From Candidatus Protochlamydia phocaeensis (GTDB lineage: Bacteria > Chlamydiota > Chlamydiia > Chlamydiales > Parachlamydiaceae): DNA of 64,000 nucleotides. The notes under the pieces are model-generated. The model made no database searches and was not told where the DNA came from. It saw only the letters and a program-made list of their open reading frames with translations. The number at the start of each line of letters is the position of its first letter. Within the stretch, counting starts at the first letter, position 1. Shown piece after piece: positions 8,701-15,223 of the stretch. The position numbers and the translations under genes were made by a program. The stretch lies in contig NZ_FCNU01000002.1 in NCBI RefSeq assembly GCF_001545115.1, positions 62,001-126,000 of the forward strand, written 5' to 3'.

Positions 8701-11365
8701 GCAGGGTTTCAATATTTTGGGGTGCGCCTTCCGCTAACATCTCGTTTATCAAGTTCTGCAGACGCTGGATTTCCTGATCAATTTGACCGGGCAATTCATT
8801 TCGAAAGAAAGCATTAGGAACTCCCCTTCCTGATTCTAATATCTTTTCTAGGGATGAGCTAAAAAATAAGGCATTAAAGAAATTGCGTACATCTGCATTT
8901 CGCATTAGATGGGGACATTCTCGCATAAATGCGATAAGTTCAATTTGAGGTGTTTCATGGCGCACTAAGCGCAAAAGGCGTTTTTTTTCTTCCGCAGTAA
9001 AATCTTGAAATGAGGCAACCGTTTCGGAAGAAACTGCATCACTGCTTTTCTCCGGTTCATATTCTGAAAAAAAGCTAAAAACGCCTTCTGGATTATCATG
9101 AAAGGCTTCAGGCGTATTTTTTCCTTCATGGCGAGCAATATCACTCCTATGAGTTCCCAAGCTGTTATCAATGGGATAGCTGATCGCATACCGATATAAA
9201 GCCTTTAAGCCTGGATGGGAAATGGGGCGAAGCCAACGATCCCACGGTGCTTTATTGATAATTTTTTCAATCGTACTCCCATGGATGATTCCTGGATTAT
9301 TAAAAAAATGGGCAATTAATTGGCGTTGCAATCTGACATATTTTTGCTCTTCTTCAGAAAGTTCAATAGGATTATTCGATTGAGTCCTAAAATTCTCTCC
9401 CCATCCATCCAATCTATAAAATCCGAAAGTGATTCCTTCAAATGCGCCCTGGGATGGATCTGCTCTATTGCTCATGGCAAATTGATAGGAATTCACCAAA
9501 GGACTGGAAGGAGACAGCTGACGATTAAGACGGTTAAACCATGGATTATGATGAATATAGTAACCGATCAAATCTTCCATGCTTCCAGAACTGATCCATT
9601 TTCCGGTCGCTTGAGCATTTAAAAACTCCAATACTCTCCACATTTGGAGAAAAGACTCAAATTGATATTGAGTAAGATTAGAAGCTTTTTTCGTTTCAAT
9701 CCACGCTTGCGTGCATTGATTGATTTTTTCCATCACCTCTTGAGCTTCTTCTGTAGTAAAACCCCACCAGAAAGACTGCCCATCCTTATGTCCTGCAGGT
9801 CTATCAAGAAAGGGTTTATAGGGAACCTCCGAGAAAAAGCGGCTGATTTCCTGCCTAGCCAGTTCCTGTTCACTCTTAGTTAAATCCGCTCGATTTGCTT
9901 TTTCAAAAAGCTCACGAAAAGTTTGTAAAAAGGATTCTTTAGTCTCAATATTTTTATACAAGGTCAGAGGAACTGCCGCTAGCCCTGGAACATGTACAGG
10001 CTGATCAACCGGCCTCCTTCCTTCTATTCGATGCTGCAACGTTGCAGCATTGGAGGCCTCCTGACTATCTTCTTTAGCCTTGATAGAGAGATCTTTAAGA
10101 AATAAGCCTTTTATAACCTCTTCCTTTACCACAAGTTCGGATTCGAGAGGAATAAACGTTTTTTTGGCTTTTTGAATGGCTTGGTCTATGACAGCCAGCT
10201 CTTTGTTGAGTTGGTTTAATTCTCCTTGAGAGATATACCCTTTGCGATGGGCTAAATCAGCTTTGGCTGAAATCCCTTTAAAGACTTGAACGAGAATATG
10301 ATAGTCTTCCGTATGAGGTTTTAAATCGTCTCGTATGTTCTTAAACAAATCAAAGAGCGTCAACACATCCGCCCGCAATTTCATACGCTTTTGCTCTACG
10401 GCTTTTTCAGCTGTAGAAAGAGACTGCCTTCTTTTCGTCTTTGCAGGAAAGGCCTTGACAACGTTCCAAAACAAACGGTCGACTCGATCCGAACAAGTCA
10501 TCAAGTCACTCGTCGATTCCATTTCTTTCTTATAAGAAATCAAGGACGAGCTGTTTTCTAAAATCATTTTCGGCGTGACAGATTGATGGTCAATCCAATT
10601 TGCCAATAAGGATTCTAGATACTTGCCTTGCTCCAGCGCTCCTTTGGGAACTCCGTCAAAGCAAAGTTCGCGCAAGACTTTTTCCTTGCCCCCCATTGGA
10701 ACCACTTCTAGCTCGCGCATAAGCGTTCCCGTTCCAAGAAAACGAAGGGAATACGTCTCTCCCGGCTGCTTATTGATGATACAAAACAAGTTGCCATTGC
10801 ATGTCTGATCCGCAGACTCTTCTCGGTTTAATAGAAGCAAGCGAGAGCTGCCTTCTCTCATTTGAAAGATTTCTTTTGCGTTTTTTTGAATCAATTGCTG
10901 CCGCTCTTTTTCCAGCTTTTCCAAAAAAGCTTCTTCTCCTTGATCCGGAATATTTTCCTTTCTCATGTTCAAAGATAAAATGGCGGCTTCATCTTTTTCC
11001 AAACGATTAAAGCACTCCTTCAGCTCAGATGAACAATGCCCATCTTCATTCAAAAAGCGATTGTAATGCGCCCATAAATTGCCAAAAGAAATTTGAATGG
11101 GACTAATGAATTGCGAACCGGCTGCCCGAATGATCCAGGGAAGCTTCTCTTTCATTACATTGGGTCTTGAGATGACAAAAAATTGGGCAATCCATTTGAT
11201 AATTCTTTCGAAAACTTGAGTGATTTTCCATTTCGACTTGGAAGGCCTTAATTGATAAAGCAAAGAATTTTTAGAATCAATCGGTCGAGAAAAGGAATCT
11301 GGTGTAGAAATATCTGAAAAAAGCGGACGCCCTGCAAGCATCTCTTTTCTATGCGTGGTAACCAT
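2750..11365 (-). CDS. Giant DUF3638-type helicase-like protein (2871 aa)
   Basis: This single uninterrupted 8.6-kb frame encodes 2871 residues. The first 1800 residues are mainly helical with no recognised domain. A P-loop, QAPTGAGKTAVLSV, has its lysine at about residue 1877. After it come a motif III-like SATMGSP and a motif VI-like SHTRGTDIRLKD near residue 2437, followed by an arginine-rich EGRLRQSRQ. This spacing and the IDGAGAFENTA segment match DUF3638/DUF3645 proteins, SF2-helicase- or SecA-like ATPases known from eukaryotes and from some intracellular bacteria. A strongly acidic Glu/Gln stretch lies at about 2630-2660. The function is unknown; an exported host-directed factor or an intracellular ATPase are both possible. 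It is preceded by 210 bases of AT-rich spacer and followed by a stem-loop. Confidence 0.85.
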   Translation of the reverse strand: MVTTHRKEMLAGRPLFSDISTPDSFSRPIDSKNSLLYQLRPSKSKWKITQVFERIIKWIAQFFVISRPNVMKEKLPWIIRAAGSQFISPIQISFGNLWAHYNRFLNEDGHCSSELKECFNRLEKDEAAILSLNMRKENIPDQGEEAFLEKLEKERQQLIQKNAKEIFQMREGSSRLLLLNREESADQTCNGNLFCIINKQPGETYSLRFLGTGTLMRELEVVPMGGKEKVLRELCFDGVPKGALEQGKYLESLLANWIDHQSVTPKMILENSSSLISYKKEMESTSDLMTCSDRVDRLFWNVVKAFPAKTKRRQSLSTAEKAVEQKRMKLRADVLTLFDLFKNIRDDLKPHTEDYHILVQVFKGISAKADLAHRKGYISQGELNQLNKELAVIDQAIQKAKKTFIPLESELVVKEEVIKGLFLKDLSIKAKEDSQEASNAATLQHRIEGRRPVDQPVHVPGLAAVPLTLYKNIETKESFLQTFRELFEKANRADLTKSEQELARQEISRFFSEVPYKPFLDRPAGHKDGQSFWWGFTTEEAQEVMEKINQCTQAWIETKKASNLTQYQFESFLQMWRVLEFLNAQATGKWISSGSMEDLIGYYIHHNPWFNRLNRQLSPSSPLVNSYQFAMSNRADPSQGAFEGITFGFYRLDGWGENFRTQSNNPIELSEEEQKYVRLQRQLIAHFFNNPGIIHGSTIEKIINKAPWDRWLRPISHPGLKALYRYAISYPIDNSLGTHRSDIARHEGKNTPEAFHDNPEGVFSFFSEYEPEKSSDAVSSETVASFQDFTAEEKKRLLRLVRHETPQIELIAFMRECPHLMRNADVRNFFNALFFSSSLEKILESGRGVPNAFFRNELPGQIDQEIQRLQNLINEMLAEGAPQNIETLQGRFDALLYYYEMKENLRACYSKFNCPVDAFTPSKDQVAQLRQLCQTRPELQGSLGYASRVHLKCLLANQTEEDIPEIIRDYALSRNYAFDSRNADPIFEEEMARHWQIIAKKCEESNPNLQPFLDLLCYEKDLPLDGSEWKKIEKGVYRNDIYQINLQTLDVSRVGIEGNLSTLPRTIVQDPLFQQVLGESVKDLRASVKEIGAKKVYSLKDSSGRPIQLEWEEGKLSFYTKLPIEGGKWLQILPENPFNLEKLKKIKESQDNLKAQKMGFKDLFAAFFKLKKDAEEANGLSAFSNYRIFIDPAAPSSFYCMDQNEEIAIQLNIKQNKEGVIVESAIDHRTSPASTWQINQAGQYQSTALEALSGFENKANMLLWSQNGKLKKIELPRYQLTFACQGERLICTEDPFEGYFVDLSATLQEKKGLFQALVLQHPDPTKPKKLLVPQADALVARQESIFPQARGFAKIGLFFEQMKGIFNALSGQRFKIDQRVRFEMDPNKHSLSFTAFDIRPFTGEICEKRQDWEADVLQLVKLALKTDQPATAWEMLKNFEMQPQKLNRKLIKDLVEFIQQPLLNTGGEAALKIKLALKLKHCLKQSKQWKKTTKTTLNEAMLQLGQVLFAHGRKIPNELQLAKEERIELARLFKKALPTYYNQHLKIYFAAEGTPINLSSPELQTGDDPFIAQLAEWKANRPPIETKDRITALESALNPAVRLSDEDLSYPIPRTENAVPLIDFSQADENHLFEEREQELPSIDLTTYRAKTGCEKHALAEYQAALDQFKESEIRRPLHLIKTGRKELKKYLDNEWIPKKARFERELMDRQAEIESFTRQSANGGEQLAIYAGSQSAASFDELRQALAFDELEKLQQAGRLPSSMDIAKLKHMLIDYFEVLTRRNAYEAVIKLTQEILARGRLDNQEEWQSMSEALYRLLKVSRNFDPHQDPRLLIFTAQQFINLKPLDGGLDQLTLLDALVKNPYAIVQAPTGAGKTAVLSVMRSLHKANGKNLVIQKVLPALYQQTYDKFQDVLGDLYGTAIYALRFNLKMRLNRQEKIMVQNEEGKWEEKKIDHSIFKDMYLNLLETMKNKGCVLTDYKSLPLLEEMFFKVGQELLEKHLQGLPPPPLQEEHFTYLRKILVLLENKADENMDEFDQPNRPIQKIQIDLGVGGRLLPQFLLDHSLEIYDMLAQDPELGLLKNIQGDLSAETRAAVIERNAQKMAMKLAQEAGNPNLKMSLQDYILGKNEDLLPLIQGQSEAYKDRLALCKDQFSIYLPLTLQFKQGSRYKRSDDGSKTLPCYNSEKHDAKFGTILEQINYTIQDYLQSGITLYDLKPWLKDLKQRWEETEDHQAKEAILVQFHRILPSFSIIDAAQIMETEEGAKTLITQINADKTKVTEFLLARLRQMKTSGALISMDPQNIVDMSRVVSAVSATMGSPESLHRQFQVDTLMNGQIQANMVYRVKKRALKEEVIAYDPEDPSSMLRGVQRTIHAIIDGAGAFENTAQAAEMLKNHSPSLEQVGYHKEDESIAFVGNPTGDLDKTAFIFSQSHTRGTDIRLKDNAEAILTLTEKDGIREVFQKEGRLRQSRQRYQLAMPKYQGIQSVSQEIAHAITQDALVDAKDIFRKCKQEPRAIMRAAIRKRLLNADTIPEFIALFQNDEWRSFFITKPEPHFDTAGSYFAERQHIQFEDQLPGEVLKAYKPLLIQKASDWGLVDAVEQLNQIQYSNELLAMMPDRVAPLGAAQGELETEVHVEQEEESEQEQEAELEFETQQVRTEQRSLGVYPVRTWNDNELVHSVAERINPAYNPLLKVTDQFLPFSRLGTAALHQRRPFDESMYRIGLVYFDLDYWNGTIKQAIIEDPLEDFHIAIGKGAYDIRTNRIIENRSVQVTENNPTDWFSRHVEKDFTNLPQFVPLIAQIKFLDGRTTGYSEGELQALADWLREQGVERMRDHLLNEILRFRYQDKQAFMGSQLQQLFDRLIPQQG

Positions 11366-11575
11366 AAAAAACCCAATAAAACATTTATTAATAAAAAAAA
11401 CAAAAATAGCTTTTAAATTATTAACTACAATTATACTTTTAGAATATCACATAATTTAAATTAGACGAAATCAATATTATACAAACAATTTAAATCATCT
11501 TCATTAAGACTCTATTTACAAATAATTAATTTTTGTAAATTGAACCTTAACGAAGTAAAAAAATTTTAATATTGA

Positions 11576-12394
11576 TTATTTGAAAAGCTGCTTTTGCATG
11601 AGAACATGGGATTCCGCAGCAAAATTAAAGAAGAAAATTACAGGTGGGGTTAAGAAAGCAGTGAAAGGCAGCATGATGAAAAACCACTTTAAGGTTGTAT
11701 GTAAAGAGGACTGATATTCAATAGCAATAGAGCCTGTAATCCAGGCTGCAATGGTCAATAAGGCTAAAATAAAGGCGGCAGGTAACAGAGCCATCACGAC
11801 CAAAATGATATTGAGAAAAGGATCTCGCTCTAAACGTTTCATGGTCATTTGAAAAACAGCGCCTCGATCAAGCCCTTTAAAGGCAATGATGGGGGCGACA
11901 AAGAATAGGATCAACAGGCTAAATAAGCATAAAATCAGCGTGGCCAAGTTAATTAAAAAAGGGGCAAAAGATAAGATTAGGCTAAAGAACTCGCCAAAAA
12001 CAGGGATTTCTTGAAGCAAAACAAAAATGCCAAGCAAAATCCAGAGCAATAAATAGCTTAAAATAATAGGAATGGCAAAATAAGAGGCTCCTATTAAAAT
12101 TTCCCATGAATGGGAAATAATCCCCAAATAATTTTCTTCTCGTTTTTTGATGTCATCGTGATAAATGCGAATAAGAAGAATTCCCATTGATAATAAAATG
12201 CCTGCACAAATGAAAATAGGTAAAAAAGTGAGGCTTAATTGAACCCACTGACTGGCGTGTAAAGCCACCCCTCGAAAAAAAACGATTAAAATTCCGCTAA
12301 GGGCAAGAATGCAAAAAACAAGAAGAAGCTTTTTTTTCGCAAAGGTTAAAGAAAGCGCGCGATTGAAAATAAAGGATAGTGAATTAAAATCCAT
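11576..12394 (-). CDS. Polytopic membrane protein of unknown function
   Basis: This 272-residue protein has about six hydrophobic segments (for example around residues 25-42, 53-75, 100-135, 145-175, 195-220 and 240-262), few charged loops, and no enzymatic motif that I recognise. It resembles the loosely defined bacterial membrane proteins related to the GDPD membrane domain in layout, but that is a weak comparison. Its ATG at 12394 is isolated, 304 bases from the end of gltA, and the DUF3638 gene starts 210 bases downstream on the same strand. Confidence 0.7.
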   Translation of the reverse strand: MDFNSLSFIFNRALSLTFAKKKLLLVFCILALSGILIVFFRGVALHASQWVQLSLTFLPIFICAGILLSMGILLIRIYHDDIKKREENYLGIISHSWEILIGASYFAIPIILSYLLLWILLGIFVLLQEIPVFGEFFSLILSFAPFLINLATLILCLFSLLILFFVAPIIAFKGLDRGAVFQMTMKRLERDPFLNIILVVMALLPAAFILALLTIAAWITGSIAIEYQSSLHTTLKWFFIMLPFTAFLTPPVIFFFNFAAESHVLMQKQLFK

Positions 12395-12698
12395 GTTGAC
12401 TCTACATTTTTTGCTTGAAAATCCGCTTTTATTTTAAGGATTCGCAGGCTATTTGTCCTCAAAATTATTCTTCTTTCCTTGATTCTTTCTCTCTGGAATA
12501 CACGGCTTAATCAAGTAAAGGAAAAAATTCCAAAGCAGCGCTTTTTAACTCGCTTTATACGCACCAAGGTCGATACTTTGACTAAAGCGAAAATGCCCGC
12601 AGTTCAAATGGCGGTGACAGAGACAATATGACTGATCTATCGCCTTGTTTCCCCGCTTCGGCTCAAAAAATATCGCTCTTGCCGCGTAAGGTGAGTTT
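12395..12698. other. Intergenic spacer downstream of gltA
   Basis: The 304 bases include a part at 12540-12690 that is visibly richer in G and C than nearby spacers, and one minus-strand frame stays open through it from within gltA. The encoded tail has no recognisable family. It may be a decayed gene end or repeat. No RNA gene is apparent. Confidence 0.4.
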
Positions 12699-13871
12699 TT
12701 AAATAGGCATGACATCTTTTTGCGGTTTAAAAAGATATTTAGGGCGAACAATCGGCGTTCCTTTTCCGTCTCTGGCCTCTTCTCTTTCATATACAATCTG
12801 CCGGGAAATGCCAACTGTACGGGCCAAACCAAATAAAATGGTGTAATAGTCAGGGTAGGGAAAACCGGAGGCTGTCAACAAAATGCCAGAAACCGCATCC
12901 ACATTGGGATAAGGGTCAGAAATTTTGGGATTTTCCTTCAAAACTTTGGTCCCTGCTTTGCGTAAAAGGTTAGCCATTTTGACAAGGGGATGCTGGGGAT
13001 AATAACGCGCAATTACCTGATAAAGAAGCGTTGCACGTGGATCTTCCACTCTTAAGACAGCATGGCCGAATCCAAATACAAGTTCATTATTTTTCAATTT
13101 CTGCCGGATCGCGTCTTCAACTTGTCCCTCAGTCGCATTTTCGCCCAGCTCTTCCAACAGCCCTTTGACAAAAAGCAAGCAATCCTGATTGGCTTTTCCA
13201 TGTCTAGGTCCCGCTAAAGCACACATAGCCCCCGCAATTGAGCCATACATATCTTCCAATCCCGAAGCGATGGCTTTTCCCACAAAAGCGGAAAGATTGC
13301 CGCCTCCATGATCATAATGCAAAATGTTAAACAGCTTAAAGGCACGTGTCAATTCTTCTTGATTGGCTTTAGGCACATTGAGCATATGGGCGAAATTCTC
13401 CATATAACCCAATTCCGGTTTGCTGGATTTGGACGGCCCCCAGCCGGCATGATGATTAATGACGGCAGCTGCAATCTCGGGGATCTTGGCAATCAAGTTC
13501 AAGCAATCTTCTCGATAGTGATTTTTTCCTTCGAAACAGCCGGCCAGCAAAATGGCGGCATTAAATAGCTTCATGGGATGGCCGCGTCTAGGGAGCTGCT
13601 GAATATGCTTGATAAGCTCTGGCGAACAAACTGCCCGTTTTCTCAAATCGTCTGAGAATTTGGCTATTTCCTCAGGCTCGCCTTTCTTTCCATGGTATAA
13701 AAGATAGATGACTTGTTCGGGCTGCCAATGGTCTAATTCCGACACGGGAATGCCAGAATAAAAAAGGCCTTTTTGCGGATCAACGGTAGATGTTGTGCAA
13801 TATCCAACAGGATATCCCCTCATTCCCGTCTCTAAATTATCTTTTGTCACTTCAAAAAGAACCTCTGACAT
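12699..13871 (-). CDS. gltA: Citrate synthase
   Basis: Citrate synthase condenses acetyl-CoA and oxaloacetate to start the TCA cycle in the cytoplasm. The three catalytic regions are visible: the first His in LAGPRHGKANQ, the second His in FGFGHAVLRVEDPR and the Asp in NVDAVSGILL. The segment DHGGGNLSAF and the overall spacing look more like the mitochondrial-type enzyme than the hexameric NADH-sensitive E. coli type. The length of 390 residues is somewhat short for the mitochondrial-type, with a trimmed N-terminus. It starts 13 bases after mdh, so the pair is an operon. Chlamydiaceae have no citrate synthase, whereas amoeba-associated chlamydiae keep it. Confidence 0.96.
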   Translation of the reverse strand: MSEVLFEVTKDNLETGMRGYPVGYCTTSTVDPQKGLFYSGIPVSELDHWQPEQVIYLLYHGKKGEPEEIAKFSDDLRKRAVCSPELIKHIQQLPRRGHPMKLFNAAILLAGCFEGKNHYREDCLNLIAKIPEIAAAVINHHAGWGPSKSSKPELGYMENFAHMLNVPKANQEELTRAFKLFNILHYDHGGGNLSAFVGKAIASGLEDMYGSIAGAMCALAGPRHGKANQDCLLFVKGLLEELGENATEGQVEDAIRQKLKNNELVFGFGHAVLRVEDPRATLLYQVIARYYPQHPLVKMANLLRKAGTKVLKENPKISDPYPNVDAVSGILLTASGFPYPDYYTILFGLARTVGISRQIVYEREEARDGKGTPIVRPKYLFKPQKDVMPI

Positions 13872-13884
13872 AGCCTACTCCTCG

Positions 13885-14877
13885 TCATCCGATAAGATGT
13901 TTAATTAAATCTCTTTCTTCTTTTAGCTCTTGCTCGGTGGCTTTAATTTTAGATTCCAAAAAAGAATTGAGCTGCAAATTTTCAACAATAGACACCCGGC
14001 CTTCTGAAGATGTTTGGCAAGGAAAAGAGAAAACAAGCGCATCATCAATTCCATAAGGATTGGCTGTCGATAAAAGAGCGGTAGAAAACCACCGGTCTGG
14101 CCTTGTCGGACGCTCGATATCGCGGACAGCATCAATGATAGCGCTTGCGGCCGAAGCTGCCGATGATTTTCCACGCGCTTGAATAATGGCCGCTCCGCGC
14201 TTTTGAACAAGCGAAAAAAATTCCTTCTCCAACCACATGCGGTCAGTAATAACGGACTCTACGGGCTGGCCTTGAATACGGGCATGAAAAAAGTCCGGCA
14301 CTTGCGTAGCTGAATGATTGCCCCAAATTGTGACGCAAGAGACATCTGTAACCGCAACTCCCGCCTTCTGAGCCAGAAAGGAAGTCGCTCGATTTTGATC
14401 GAGGCGGGTCATGGCAAAAAATTGCTGCTTGGACAAGCGCGGAGCATGGTGCATGGCAATTAAGCAATTTGTATTGCATGGATTGCCCACAACAAGCACT
14501 TTAACGGAAGGGTCTGCCACAGCATTCAAAGCTTTGCCTTGCTCTACAAAAATTTTGCCATTTTCTTGAAGCAAATCCTTTCTCTCCATGCCCGGCCCGC
14601 GAGGCTTAGCCCCTACTAATAAAGCGTAATGAACGCCTTCAAATGCTTTATAGGGATCCGACGTGACGACAATCGAAGATAAAAGCGGAAAAGCGCCATC
14701 TTCCAATTCCATGCGCACCCCTTCTAAAGCCGGCACAGCTTCAGGAATTTCCAAGATTTGCAAAGCAATCGGCTGATCTTCTCCCAACAAATCGCCGTGG
14801 GCAATCCTAAAAAGCAGGCTATAGGCTAACTGCCCGGCTCCACCAGAGACTGCAATGCGCTTTAGCGGTTTACTCAT
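13885..14877 (-). CDS. mdh: Malate dehydrogenase
   Basis: This 330-residue enzyme oxidises malate to oxaloacetate with NAD+, feeding citrate synthase encoded just downstream. The N-terminal NAD-binding motif is [19 protein letters not shown], the segment VGNPCNTN follows the second Rossmann half, and the catalytic His lies in [13 protein letters not shown]. These mark the cytosolic (type 2) malate dehydrogenase group. Arg residues expected for substrate binding are in the stretch MTRLDQNRA. The start ATG at 14877 matches the family's N-terminus. mdh and gltA are 13 bases apart and clearly cotranscribed. Confidence 0.96.
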   Translation of the reverse strand: MSKPLKRIAVSGGAGQLAYSLLFRIAHGDLLGEDQPIALQILEIPEAVPALEGVRMELEDGAFPLLSSIVVTSDPYKAFEGVHYALLVGAKPRGPGMERKDLLQENGKIFVEQGKALNAVADPSVKVLVVGNPCNTNCLIAMHHAPRLSKQQFFAMTRLDQNRATSFLAQKAGVAVTDVSCVTIWGNHSATQVPDFFHARIQGQPVESVITDRMWLEKEFFSLVQKRGAAIIQARGKSSAASAASAIIDAVRDIERPTRPDRWFSTALLSTANPYGIDDALVFSFPCQTSSEGRVSIVENLQLNSFLESKIKATEQELKEERDLIKHLIG

Positions 14878-15223
14878 CCCTATACTCCTTCCTTATTGTG
14901 ATTCACTATAGTTTGAACGTTCATATTCCGCAAAAAATTTATATCATCTTTTTTAAATTTTTTATTTACATAAAGAAAATGTCATTTGCAGTCTAGCGCT
15001 TTACAAATTTATCACTGATTGAAAGATAGAGAATGCCAGCAAGTCGAAGAATTAAGCTCCAAACTCAGGTTAATAGAGAATGAGCAATTCGGTAGTCTTC
15101 TAGAAGATAAGAAAGGGAAATGAAAGGTTAATAAAAATAATTTATAGATGGCAAGCCAGCTTAGTGGCATTGCCATCTATATTTCTAAGAAAAGAAATGA
15201 ACGTTCAGCTAAGGCTCAATTTT
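14878..15223. other. Intergenic spacer with two TGAACGTTCA palindromes and a terminator
   Basis: The spacer holds the mdh upstream region and the 3' flank of the OTU-like gene. The 10-base palindrome TGAACGTTCA occurs at 14914-14923, 37 bases before mdh, and again at 15198-15207. A strong stem-loop lies at 15144-15180. No coding frame or RNA gene is seen. Confidence 0.6.
15144..15180 (-). terminator. Stem-loop terminator of the OTU-like gene
   Basis: ATAGATGGCAA at 15144-15154 pairs perfectly with TTGCCATCTAT at 15170-15180, and an inner GCCA/TGGC extends the stem with one unpaired base. On the minus strand it is followed by a T-rich run (ATTATTTTTATT). It lies 44 bases after the stop of the upstream minus-strand gene. 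Confidence 0.75.

Noticed and set aside
12545-12832. Minus-strand frame of 95 residues reaching from gltA into its 3' spacer
   Set aside because: Most of it is an alternative frame of gltA; the tail has no ribosome site and no recognisable similarity. It may be a decayed remnant, but there is no support for a gene.
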